From Candidatus Peribacteria bacterium (GTDB taxonomy: Bacteria > Patescibacteriota > Gracilibacteria > Peribacterales > Peribacteraceae): a DNA stretch of 41,122 nucleotides. The translations under genes and the position numbers were made by a program. The DNA lies in assembly GCA_943357915.1 (NCBI GenBank), contig CALRGQ010000007.1, positions 1-41,122 of the forward strand, written 5' to 3'. The notes beneath the pieces are model-generated. The model saw only the letters and a list, made by a program, of their open reading frames with translations. It did not search any database and was not told the origin of the DNA. Shown here in pieces: positions 8,126 through 15,606 of the stretch. The stretch's first letter is position 1. Every line of letters starts with the position of its first letter.

Positions 8126-8254
8126 AATAATCAATTATAGTATTTAATATATTAATAGATCAATTCAATTCAACTTATTAATAAAATACCTTTAATTTAA
8201 GCCAATATAATGATATATTAGATCTAATTTTGTAGATTTTCTTTCTACATTAAT
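8126..8254. promoter_or_regulatory. Divergent promoter region with candidate operators
   Basis: This is a strongly AT-rich intergenic region between the YqcI-like gene (minus) and the TrmB-like gene (plus). TATAAT on the minus strand at 8134-8139 serves the former. TATAAT on the plus strand at 8206-8211 could serve the regulator, giving it a leader of about 37 nt. TGTAGA/TCTACA (8231-8236 and 8244-8249) is a perfect inverted repeat just before the regulator start. An imperfect inverted repeat (GTATTTAATA... and ...TTAATAAAATAC) spans about 8143-8190. Both are plausible binding sites for the adjacent regulator. Confidence 0.55.
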
Positions 8255-9031
8255 ATGCATGATGATCAGGTAAACACCGTACTTTCCTACTTTCACTGCA
8301 ACCAGAAGCAGCAGCAAATCTATCTTTTGTGCCTGCAGCAAGGACCTCTGACAGTGCAGGAACTTGCAACAATCCTGTCCATCAACAGAGTGACGGTCCA
8401 TAGCAGCGTGGAGGAACTGATGAAAAAAGGCCTGCTCTACGAGACATGGAAAGGCAAAAAACGATTGATCGTGTCGGAAGGCGTCAATGCCCTCTACCGA
8501 CTATTCGAAAATAAGAAGGCTGAGATGCAGAAAATGGAAGCCACGCTCAAGCTTGCGACAGAGGCGATGAAACATCTGAGTGGCGGCCAAAAAGTCTCTC
8601 GCCCAGGATTCAAATTCTATGAAGGTGTCGTCGGATTCCGGAAGATGCTCGAAGAGACTCTCGACAGCAAAGATTACGTCTACATCATTCTATCAGCCGA
8701 CGTCTTCTCGCAGATTGTCGATACGGATTATTTTCTTCAATATTTTTCACGCCGGGCCTCCAAAGGCATCGCGACAAAGGTCGTGTACCCCACCTGCGAT
8801 TTCGCAAGAAGCGTCAATAGACGGGCAAAGGAGTACAATATGGAGGTACGCGTATTGCCAGCGGAAGTGACATGGAGTGCGGGCATTTTTTCCTGGAACG
8901 ACACCGTTGCACTCCTTTCTTTTTCGCAACAGAGTTACCTAACCACAACAATCGTTGAAAACCGCGATATCGCACACATGTTTCAATCCATTCTTTTTGA
9001 TTCAGTCTTCTCAAGAGCAAAGGCGTTGTAA
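8255..9031 (+). CDS. TrmB-family transcriptional regulator
   Basis: A 258-residue protein with an N-terminal winged helix (about residues 10-75: QQQIYLLCLQQGPLTVQELA, then INRVTVHSSVEELMKKGLLY), a coiled linker (about 85-110) and a C-terminal sensor-like domain containing YEGVVGFRKMLEETL, YVYIILSADVF and FSWNDTVALLSF. This order matches the TrmB group with a phospholipase-D-like C-terminal domain, which is common in CPR genomes and Archaea; the catalytic HKD pairs are not evident, so it should be a binding rather than enzymatic domain. Inverted repeats in the promoter region suggest autoregulation. The effector is unknown. Confidence 0.85.
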   Translation: MHDDQVNTVLSYFHCNQKQQQIYLLCLQQGPLTVQELATILSINRVTVHSSVEELMKKGLLYETWKGKKRLIVSEGVNALYRLFENKKAEMQKMEATLKLATEAMKHLSGGQKVSRPGFKFYEGVVGFRKMLEETLDSKDYVYIILSADVFSQIVDTDYFLQYFSRRASKGIATKVVYPTCDFARSVNRRAKEYNMEVRVLPAEVTWSAGIFSWNDTVALLSFSQQSYLTTTIVENRDIAHMFQSILFDSVFSRAKAL

Positions 9032-9095
9032 TGAGTGTATGCACCTCACCAAAGTTCGGAATATTCTGCAATAAGCTCCCAGAACAGGCTCCACC

Positions 9096-9767
9096 TCACA
9101 CAAACACCGTCATCACCCTCAGCACACTATCCACGATCACCGTGATCCATGTGAGTAAAATCGGAATACCGAGCATGCGTTCTGCAATAAGTAGACCGAT
9201 CAAAATGTAGGGGCCGTTGTCCATATATTTCTCAAACGAATATTCGTACCGAACCGGGATGAACGCCTGAAGAATTTTTGATCCATCGAGTGGAGCCACT
9301 GGCAGTAAGTTGAAAGCCATTAAACCAAGATTGATGAACAGTGAATTTGCGAGAACCTGCGACAGAAATGCCTGAAACCGCGCACCGAAGCCAACTGTCA
9401 TCAGAAGCTCATCTGAGGATCCGACATGCAAAACCTGCGGAGCGATTAACATCAGGAGAAAAAATACGATAAACGCGACGATAAGATTACTCAGCGGACC
9501 AGCAAGAGCGACAAGCGCACTATCACGACGTATATTTTTGAAATAACGCGGGTTAATAGGCACCGGCTTTCCCCATCCGAAATGAACGATGAAGAAGAGA
9601 ATTGTTCCCAGCGGATCCAAATGCGAGATCGGATTCAGGGTCAGGCGTCCTTCACTCCGCGGCGTTGGATCGCCCAGCCTATCGGCCACAAGCGCATGTG
9701 CCCACTCATGCACCGTGAGTGCGATGAGAATGGCGATGATGAACGGAGGATTGAAAAGCTCACTCAT
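9096..9767 (-). CDS. Site-2 protease family (M50) membrane metalloprotease
   Basis: A 223-residue intramembrane zinc protease. The metal-binding HEWAH (HExxH) lies in the first transmembrane helix at about residue 20. The third ligand motif NLLPVAPLDGSKIL (NxxPxxxxDG) is in a later helix. The compact build with LGDPTPRSEGRLTLNP between them is the YwhC/SREBP-like small M50 group. It probably cleaves membrane-embedded anti-sigma factors or signal peptides; no partner is visible. A weak TACGCT box (9777-9782) lies 9 nt upstream. The 3' end has a truncated duplicate at 7015-7126. Confidence 0.93.
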   Translation of the reverse strand: MSELFNPPFIIAILIALTVHEWAHALVADRLGDPTPRSEGRLTLNPISHLDPLGTILFFIVHFGWGKPVPINPRYFKNIRRDSALVALAGPLSNLIVAFIVFFLLMLIAPQVLHVGSSDELLMTVGFGARFQAFLSQVLANSLFINLGLMAFNLLPVAPLDGSKILQAFIPVRYEYSFEKYMDNGPYILIGLLIAERMLGIPILLTWITVIVDSVLRVMTVFV

Positions 9768-9820
9768 AGTTCGTAAAGCGTACGAGAGGAGAGTAGATTT
9801 TGCCAGTACCCATCATCTGC

Positions 9821-10375
9821 ATGCACCGATTTTTTGCCGCCGGATTCACATTTATACTTCTTGCGGGCTGTATGCCTGATCCTGCAGCTACAAATGCTGG
9901 AACCCCAGTGACGATACCACTCGCCTCGTCATCTTCTCTTCCAAAAACGCAGCAGCAAACAGATTGCTACCCTGGTTCCTGTGAAATTCCCCCGATGACC
10001 GATACCGAACTTACGAATATTCTGACAGCTGATCAATATCACATCATGCGGGAGGCCGGCACGGAACGTCCCTACACCAGTCCACTGAATGACGAACATC
10101 GCGCGGGAACATTCGTCGCCGCTGATACTGGCGAGCCACTGTTTCGATCTGAAACAAAGTTTGATTCTGGCACTGGGTGGCCAAGTTTTTACGCGCCGAT
10201 CAATACTGAGGTGCTGGTAGAGCACACTGATACAGCACTTGGCATGAGTCGTACGGAGATACGCACCCGAAATGGCTCGCATCTTGGACACGTCTTTGAA
10301 GATGGCCCCGAGCCAACCGGGCTACGGTATTGCATGAACGGGCTGGCTCTGCGGTTTATTCCGGATAAGGACTGA
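9821..10375 (+). CDS. msrB: Peptide methionine-R-sulfoxide reductase, lipoprotein form
   Basis: MsrB repairs methionine-R-sulfoxide in proteins. A lipoprotein signal peptide ends in FILLAGC with lipidated C17, so the enzyme should be anchored outside the membrane. The catalytic domain (about residues 65-184) has FDSGTGWPSFYAPI, the histidine region HLGHVFEDGP, and the catalytic cysteine in RYCMNGLALRF (usual RYCINS). The two CxxC zinc sites of many MsrB proteins are missing: the equivalent strand reads AADTGEPLF. Additional cysteines (DCYPGSC) in the linker could resolve the disulfide. ATG 9821 is preferred over TTG 9800 because it gives a clean signal peptide. It is divergent from the M50 protease. 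Confidence 0.93.
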   Translation: MHRFFAAGFTFILLAGCMPDPAATNAGTPVTIPLASSSSLPKTQQQTDCYPGSCEIPPMTDTELTNILTADQYHIMREAGTERPYTSPLNDEHRAGTFVAADTGEPLFRSETKFDSGTGWPSFYAPINTEVLVEHTDTALGMSRTEIRTRNGSHLGHVFEDGPEPTGLRYCMNGLALRFIPDKD

Positions 10376-10428
10376 ATGACGAAGCAGCATTGACGAAGGC
10401 GGCAGGATTCTCTACAGTCTGCAAGCTC

Positions 10429-10632
10429 ATGGCGCGTGTATGCCAAATGACCGGCAAAAAAGGCTCAACGGGTAACCTCCGTAGCCATTCGCTACGTGCC
10501 ACCAGGCGCACATTCAAGGCGAATATTGTCAAGAAACGTGTCTTTGACCCAACGACAGGAAAGTACGTACGCATGAAAGTCGCTACGTCGTACCTACGAA
10601 CACTCGCAAAACAGTTACAGCAAGGACGTTAA
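10429..10632 (+). CDS. rpmB: 50S ribosomal protein bL28
   Basis: A 67-residue protein starting MARVCQMTGKKGSTGN and continuing with HSLRATRRTFKANI, the bL28 signature; length and basic character fit the family. The single N-terminal Cys remains but not a full zinc set. ATG 10429 is chosen over in-frame upstream codons because the family begins exactly here. It follows msrB by 53 nt and ends 34 nt before the convergent glycosyltransferase. Confidence 0.96.
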   Translation: MARVCQMTGKKGSTGNLRSHSLRATRRTFKANIVKKRVFDPTTGKYVRMKVATSYLRTLAKQLQQGR

Positions 10633-10644
10633 AGAAGTATCCGT

Positions 10645-10667
10645 GTTGCACCGACGCAGCTTTTTTT
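10645..10667 (+). terminator. Rho-independent terminator after rpmB
   Basis: A short stem GTTGC/GCAGC (one G-U pair, six-base loop) is followed directly by seven T residues (10661-10667). The stem is weak, but position and T-run fit; the run touches the stop codon of the convergent gene. Confidence 0.5.
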
Positions 10668-12492
10668 AGGTTGGGTTCAGTACCGCCAGTGATACCAAAA
10701 AGCCAAGACACGCCAGAAGCCAACCGGCAAGAAATACGTAGGCATACCGCTGGAATCTAGGGCGCAATTGCGCAATGCCGATCAGTAAAAAATACCCAGC
10801 CGGGAGAAGCAAGATGGAGGAATAACGAAAATCTTGCGAGGGGGCAAAGGGGTAATAGAAACGAAAAAAAAGATGACCGCCTAGAATAGACACGAAAAAT
10901 ATCCACAACGGAAATGCGCGTCGCCACTCCGAAACACGAATCTGAAAAAACCCGACAAAGATAAATATGAGACAAACATATCCTCCAAGCAGCAGAACCT
11001 GAGCGAAGCGACGAAGTGTCTCTCCCCAAAAGAATTCGCCAAAGAATGCTGATCGGTAGAAGTATTCGAAAAAGAACGAGCGCCGCATGGCATCATCCCA
11101 TGCTTGATTGTAAGGGTGCCAAAGCACCTGGATCGGGTTGAAGATGATAAAGTCAAACGGTGTACGTGTGACCATGAGCCCTTCATGAAGGTTGCCGATA
11201 TTGCCAACCATTCGTGCAGATGGATCTTGCACTATCCGAAGTATAAAAAGCCATTCCGTCATCGCGAGGAGAATCCCAAGACCGGTAACGGCAAGCAGCA
11301 TTTTCCTTTTGAGCGAGAATGCAGGATGAATAACCATTGTAGCAAATGCGGCTGCAATGAGTGGAACGGCGTTCATTTTCGTGAGTAACGCAAACGAGAG
11401 AACGATGATGAGGACATACCATGTGTTTGTAGAAGCTCGCTGCCAGAACGATAGTGTTAATCCGAGTGCAAGAAACGAAAGTATCTGCAACAGAACATCA
11501 TTGTTGATCCGAGGGGCAAACAGAGCAATCCCCGGAAAAAATGCAATGATCGCAAGTAAAAAGAGTCGCTCTTTCTTTTGCGTATCTGAAAACAGAAGCC
11601 GGCTTATGGCAGTACATATCCCCAGAAGACAAAGGGATAGAACGAATGAAATGAACTGTAAAAAACGAATAATAAGAAGATGCGGCACACCAAGTACCTG
11701 TGCGACTCGATACGGAAGAGCCATTAAAAAGTAATAAAGCGGCGGTTGATAAAATTCCCATCCACTGTGAATCGGCGGAACAGTCCAATGCTGAACGACA
11801 TACAAAATATAATCGACATGTCCTTCCGGGTCATTGGCGCGTACGTTGAAAGGAGTCGCATCGAAGAGAATGAGCCGGATAAGAATCCCACAAATGATGA
11901 TAAGAAGAGTCGCTCGTTTCCAGGGATCACGCGGACGAGACGCAATAAGAAGCCCAAGAAGAAACAGAAAAAACAGCAGAGAAAGTTTTGTAGAAAGAAT
12001 GAGTGAATCACTGCGAGAAGACTCAAAAGAAAGACCTTGCCTACCACCGGAATCAGCAATGTTTGCGACGATCAAATTATCACCAACTTTCAGATACGGT
12101 TTCAGCATGAAGTTTTTTGGCTGATCAATCATGCATGGCTCAATGAGTTCCGAAGGAAGCTTTTCACCGTTGATGGAAAGCTCCTGCAAGCAGTCATCCG
12201 CACGAATGGTGTAGATCGACGAATGGAGATTTGTTTTCAGATTGACCGTAAACTGTATGACAAGTGGCTCTGCGGGATCGCGCGAATCTACAAAGAACGG
12301 CAGCGCGTCGACCGCAGGTTGTGAGGTTCCGCGCGTGTACTCGACACCGGTGATATGGGGACTGATTTGATACAGAAAAAGAGAGAGCCCAAGAATGACG
12401 AATCCGAGAACGATCTCATCGATCCACGAGCGCTTGGGGGATACAAAAGCTGAGACAAGACGACGAACGATTTTTGTCTGCGATACAAGCAC
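10666..12492 (-). CDS. GT-C fold membrane glycosyltransferase with N-terminal beta domain
   Basis: A 608-residue polytopic membrane protein. One hydrophobic helix (about residues 27-45) precedes a soluble, beta-rich domain (about 50-165; YTIRADDCLQELSINGEKLP resembles galactose-binding-like sandwich folds). About ten further membrane helices follow. The first large loop has NDPEGHVDYILYVV (about residue 218) and WEFYQPPLYYFL, the acidic loop and the P-P-x-Y-Y-F pattern of GT39/GT83-like enzymes. The likely role is transfer of a sugar from a lipid-linked donor outside the membrane; the substrate is unknown. The start is GTG 12492, with no clear -10 box, so it is uncertain. It is unrelated in detail to the larger GT-C protein at the left edge. 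Confidence 0.8.
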   Translation of the reverse strand: MLVSQTKIVRRLVSAFVSPKRSWIDEIVLGFVILGLSLFLYQISPHITGVEYTRGTSQPAVDALPFFVDSRDPAEPLVIQFTVNLKTNLHSSIYTIRADDCLQELSINGEKLPSELIEPCMIDQPKNFMLKPYLKVGDNLIVANIADSGGRQGLSFESSRSDSLILSTKLSLLFFLFLLGLLIASRPRDPWKRATLLIIICGILIRLILFDATPFNVRANDPEGHVDYILYVVQHWTVPPIHSGWEFYQPPLYYFLMALPYRVAQVLGVPHLLIIRFLQFISFVLSLCLLGICTAISRLLFSDTQKKERLFLLAIIAFFPGIALFAPRINNDVLLQILSFLALGLTLSFWQRASTNTWYVLIIVLSFALLTKMNAVPLIAAAFATMVIHPAFSLKRKMLLAVTGLGILLAMTEWLFILRIVQDPSARMVGNIGNLHEGLMVTRTPFDFIIFNPIQVLWHPYNQAWDDAMRRSFFFEYFYRSAFFGEFFWGETLRRFAQVLLLGGYVCLIFIFVGFFQIRVSEWRRAFPLWIFFVSILGGHLFFRFYYPFAPSQDFRYSSILLLPAGYFLLIGIAQLRPRFQRYAYVFLAGWLLACLGFLVSLAVLNPT

Positions 12493-12633
12493 ACGTAAGG
12501 TGGAATCAGAACTGAAGACCAGTATAAAGAAAACTGAACGGAGTCACACGTGCAGAATGGAAAACCTATGGTGAGATGGGCCTTCGACTCTCTTCGCAGC
12601 AAGTGGCCTACTGTCTAAAAATTTACGTGGCCT

Positions 12634-12667
12634 GCCACCCGAAGCTCCCGCAGGAGCGTAGGGTGGC
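12634..12667. repeat. Compound palindrome overlapping tRNA-Ser 3' end
   Basis: Outer arms GCCACCC/GGGTGGC (7 bp) and inner arms GCTCC/GGAGC (5 bp), each separated by three bases, form a near-perfect cruciform. The right outer arm includes the CCA end of the minus-strand tRNA-Ser. It could be a terminator or processing signal for the tRNA (an AAATTTTTA stretch lies about 10 nt further along the minus strand) or a mobile mini-repeat. Confidence 0.65.
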
Positions 12668-12754
12668 GGAGAGGGGGAGATTCGAACTCCCGAGACCCTT
12701 TCAGGTCTACTTGCTTTCCAAGCAAGCGCACTAGGCCACTATGCGACCTCTCCA
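12664..12754 (-). tRNA. tRNA-Ser (GGA anticodon)
   Basis: A class II tRNA read on the minus strand. The acceptor GGAGAGG/CCTCTCC has discriminator G and encoded CCA (12664-12666). The anticodon stem CTTGC/GCAAG encloses TTGGAAA, giving anticodon GGA (Ser, UCC/UCU). A long variable arm (AGACCTGAAAGGGTCT) confirms serine, and the T-arm has GGGAG/CTCCC around TTCGAAT. Confidence 0.97.
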
Positions 12755-12792
12755 CGGTTGATGATGATAAGAAACGATCGAAGGCTTATTTG

Positions 12793-12827
12793 CGATGGCG
12801 CTCTGGCGCCATCTGTGCGACCTCTCC
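12793..12827 (-). pseudogene. 5' relic of a tRNA-Ser-like gene
   Basis: On the minus strand, the first 12 bases of tRNA-Ser (GGAGAGGTCGCA) recur from 12827, followed by a partly D-arm-like sequence that now forms a perfect 8-bp hairpin GATGGCGC/GCGCCATC. The rest of the tRNA is absent. It lies 66 bp upstream of the intact tRNA-Ser, in the same orientation. Confidence 0.55.
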
Positions 12828-12868
12828 AAAAAAATCAAAGCGGGCGCGGACTATACCACACCCGCTTT
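12828..12868 (-). terminator. Terminator of the small membrane protein gene
   Basis: On the minus strand, AAAGCGGG pairs with CCCGCTTT (8 bp, 16-base loop), followed by GATTTTTTT. It lies 11 nt beyond the stop codon of the gene at 12879-13154. The loop contains TGTGGTATAGT, which could also act as an extended -10 box. Confidence 0.75.
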
Positions 12869-12878
12869 CGTTCATGCA

Positions 12879-13154
12879 CTATTTCGAACAAACCTCACAA
12901 GGACTCATGCAGCAGATCATGTGCTTCATGCAGGCAACTGACGCCATAACGAAGGCAATGATCGAGAGTGAGCCAGACGTGGAACCGAATTGAATCGCAA
13001 AACGGGCCGGATCAGTACCGACGATAACGTGTGTCTCGTAGACGCCTATCAATGCCGCAATCGCGACAATGAGAAGAAGTAGGCACAAAACCCATTTGGT
13101 GATCATGCACCCCGTAGAACATGTGTCAGATTTCTTTTTGCCGAGAAGAGCCAT
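12879..13154 (-). CDS. Small two-helix membrane protein, unknown function
   Basis: A 91-residue protein with two hydrophobic segments (WVLCLLLLIVAIAALIGVY, about residues 22-40, and SLSIIAFVMASVACM, about 65-80). It contains seven cysteines, including a pair near the N-terminus (CSTGC) and a cluster at the C-terminus (CCMSPCEVC). I do not recognise a named family. A longer open frame extends upstream to 13637, but that part is the antisense of pheT; ATG 13154 gives the compact protein. TACACT (13188-13193 on the minus strand) would give a leader of about 27 nt, unlike most genes here. A good terminator follows. It is divergent from pheT. Confidence 0.7.
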   Translation of the reverse strand: MALLGKKKSDTCSTGCMITKWVLCLLLLIVAIAALIGVYETHVIVGTDPARFAIQFGSTSGSLSIIAFVMASVACMKHMICCMSPCEVCSK

Positions 13155-13224
13155 AACGAAGAGGGAAGAAGAAGTAAGTGGATCCCAGTGTACACCACTT
13201 CTGCCGTCCCCTATTCTAGGGGTC

Positions 13225-15588
13225 ATGAAGATCTCCCACGACTGGCTATCGGATTTCATTAACTGGATCGAAACTGATCCGGCGAAGATTGCTGACCGCA
13301 TCACGCGTGGCATGGGCGAAGTGGATGAAATCGAAAGGCAAGGCGCTTTGATGGAAAATGTTGTGGTCGGGAAAATCCTGACGCTCCGCAAACATCCGAA
13401 TGCTGATAAGCTTTCAGTCTGTACTGTAGAAACAGACCAGGGAACCAAGAAGATAGTCTGTGGCGGAACGAACCTGAAAGAAGGCATGCTCGTCGCACTT
13501 GCACACGTCGGTGCCACCGTAAAAGCCGGAGGCGCAGAGATGGTAACGCTCACGAAAGCGAAAATCCGAGGCGAAGAGAGCGAGGGCATGATCTGCGCGG
13601 CAGAAGAACTTGAGATCGAATCACTGTTTCCAGTCACTCCCGATCAAGGCGCGAGGCCAGTAGCTGATCTCACGGCTTGTGGATTCAAGCCCGGAACCAC
13701 ACTTCGTACAGCACTCGGTCTTACTGATGTTATTTTTCACATCGATAATCACGCGATTACGAACCGTCCCGACCTCTTCTCTCACATCGGAATTGCTCGT
13801 GAACTGGTAGCAATGGGCCTTGCCACATGGAAAAAAGAACCGACGATTCCAGCAGTAAAGTTTCCTACGGAAAACATACCGTTCACACTGAAAAACAACG
13901 TACCGGATCTCATCCCCTACTACGAAAGTGCACTACTCACGGTGAATGGCTCTGGTCCGTCTCCAGACTGGATGCAACGCAGGTTAGCTGCAACTGGTTG
14001 GCGGCCAATTAACCTCATGGTGGACGTCACAAACTATGTGTTGATGGAAATCGGTATGCCGCTTCATGCTTTTGATGCGGATGATTTCAAAGGTGAACTT
14101 CATATCCGTAAAGCAAAGAAAGGCGAGAAGATTACAACACTTGATAAAGCTCAGCGCGCACTGCCGGAAGGCGCCTTGGTCATCAGTGATGATGAAGGCA
14201 TCTTTGATCTCTTTGGTGTGATGGGCGGACTCCGCACATCTAATAAGCCAACGACTCGTAACGTATTCCTGCAAGCTGGCATCGTGGATCCGGTCTCCGT
14301 CCGCCGCACGGTCATCGCCATGGGCCACCGCACGGACGCAGCAACTGTGTATGAAAAAGGCGTACTGCCAATTACAGCATCTACTGGGCTTCGTCGCGCT
14401 ATCGAGCTACTCACAGAAAACGCCAAAGACTGCACGGTACAATCAAAAGTTGTGACATGGGGAGCATCTGAAACTCCGAAACCGGTGAACGTAACGCTCG
14501 AAAAAATCCTCAGCTACATCGGCGCGCCTATCGACACCAAAAAACTTAAGCAAATTCTCTCCGACCTCGGTTGCGATGTGAAAGGATCGGATAGCGCACT
14601 CACCGTGACTCCACCAGCCTGGAGACGAGACATCACACATGTCCAAGACATCGCCGAGGAAGTAGCGCGTGTCTACGGGTACGCAAACGTCACTCCGTTG
14701 ATGGCAGAAGCATCTATTCTTCCGCCAGTACGCGACTCTCGTATCAATATACTGCGTGATGGGCTGAAAGATGAACGCTATACAGAACTTCTGCATCTCG
14801 CATTCACCAGCCCTGCTGTGCTGAAGAAAGCTGGGCTTGATCCGAGTAAGAGTGTCGCGATAGAAAACCCGATCGGTGAAGAACTTTCACGCATGCGTAT
14901 GAGTCTTGTGCCGGCCTTACTGGAGACAGCCGGACGTGAACTCGTGATGTACGACGAGCCCGTACTCAAAGTCTTTGAATATGGACAGGTGTTTTCTCCG
15001 GGCAGTGAACGAGGGGAGCTCGTGCTGCTGGCGGCAGCCAAAGGAAAAACGACGCTCAAAAATGATCCGCTTCTCATTGCAAAAGCCGGTCTTTCACACG
15101 CGATGAAACAGGCCGGTTACACACTCTCGTTCACGCAAACCAAAGAAAAGCTTCCAGCGTTTGCGCATGCCGGGCGTAGTGCGAGTATTCGTTGCAAAGA
15201 AAAAACAGTGGGGCTGCTGACAGAAGTAGCGCCGAATATTCGTCAAGCATTTGATCTTACTGGACGCACAGCAGTGACCATTATAGACCTGGAGACACTC
15301 CTGAAGATCGAACCAAATATTCTGATCACCTCTCCTCTACCCGCGTTCCCCGCGGTGGAATTTGACGAGACTCTCGAGATCCCGAAGACCGCATTCAGTA
15401 CGATCTCCGGAAAACTCATGACGATCAATCCACTACTGCGTAACGTGGTCATCATCAACCTCTACGAAGGCGACATCGGCAAACGTCTGACGCTCCGGTT
15501 CACCTACCAAGCAGATGACCGTACGCTAACGCAGGAAGAAGTAGAAAAGATCCATACAGGAGTGCTTGCAGAGCTCAAAAAATCATAG
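13225..15588 (+). CDS. pheT: Phenylalanyl-tRNA synthetase beta subunit
   Basis: Charges tRNA-Phe together with PheS. The 787 residues match the bacterial beta chain. The order is an N-terminal MKISHDWLSDFI segment, tRNA-binding OB domain (about 40-150: VGKILTLRKHPNADKLSVC, IVCGGTN), B3/B4 editing region with NRPDLFSHIGIARELVAM, B5 domain, catalytic-like core, and a C-terminal ferredoxin-fold anticodon-binding domain (about 700-787: SPLPAFPAVEFDETLEIPK). ATG 13225 is chosen over upstream in-frame codons because the family N-terminus begins there; TATTCT (13212-13217) lies 7 nt before it, inside a CCCCTA/TAGGGG palindrome. pheS is not in the window, which is unusual as the pair is normally adjacent. 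Confidence 0.96.
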   Translation: MKISHDWLSDFINWIETDPAKIADRITRGMGEVDEIERQGALMENVVVGKILTLRKHPNADKLSVCTVETDQGTKKIVCGGTNLKEGMLVALAHVGATVKAGGAEMVTLTKAKIRGEESEGMICAAEELEIESLFPVTPDQGARPVADLTACGFKPGTTLRTALGLTDVIFHIDNHAITNRPDLFSHIGIARELVAMGLATWKKEPTIPAVKFPTENIPFTLKNNVPDLIPYYESALLTVNGSGPSPDWMQRRLAATGWRPINLMVDVTNYVLMEIGMPLHAFDADDFKGELHIRKAKKGEKITTLDKAQRALPEGALVISDDEGIFDLFGVMGGLRTSNKPTTRNVFLQAGIVDPVSVRRTVIAMGHRTDAATVYEKGVLPITASTGLRRAIELLTENAKDCTVQSKVVTWGASETPKPVNVTLEKILSYIGAPIDTKKLKQILSDLGCDVKGSDSALTVTPPAWRRDITHVQDIAEEVARVYGYANVTPLMAEASILPPVRDSRINILRDGLKDERYTELLHLAFTSPAVLKKAGLDPSKSVAIENPIGEELSRMRMSLVPALLETAGRELVMYDEPVLKVFEYGQVFSPGSERGELVLLAAAKGKTTLKNDPLLIAKAGLSHAMKQAGYTLSFTQTKEKLPAFAHAGRSASIRCKEKTVGLLTEVAPNIRQAFDLTGRTAVTIIDLETLLKIEPNILITSPLPAFPAVEFDETLEIPKTAFSTISGKLMTINPLLRNVVIINLYEGDIGKRLTLRFTYQADDRTLTQEEVEKIHTGVLAELKKS

Positions 15589-15591
15589 GTA

Positions 15592-15597
15592 TATACT
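15592..15597 (+). promoter_or_regulatory. -10 box TATACT before cobalamin adenosyltransferase
   Basis: TATACT lies 9 nt before ATG 15607, only 3 nt after the pheT stop codon. It would give the gene its own near-leaderless transcript and argues against the GTG at 15598 as start. Confidence 0.6.
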
Positions 15598-15606
15598 GTG
15601 CTCCTC

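Noticed and set aside
6090-9767. Prophage
   Set aside because: The Bro-N protein is the only phage-like gene; no capsid, portal, terminase, integrase or lysis genes are nearby.
13155-13637. Upstream extension of the small membrane protein frame on the minus strand
   Set aside because: It is the antisense of pheT, serine-rich and without family features; the compact 91-residue protein is more plausible.
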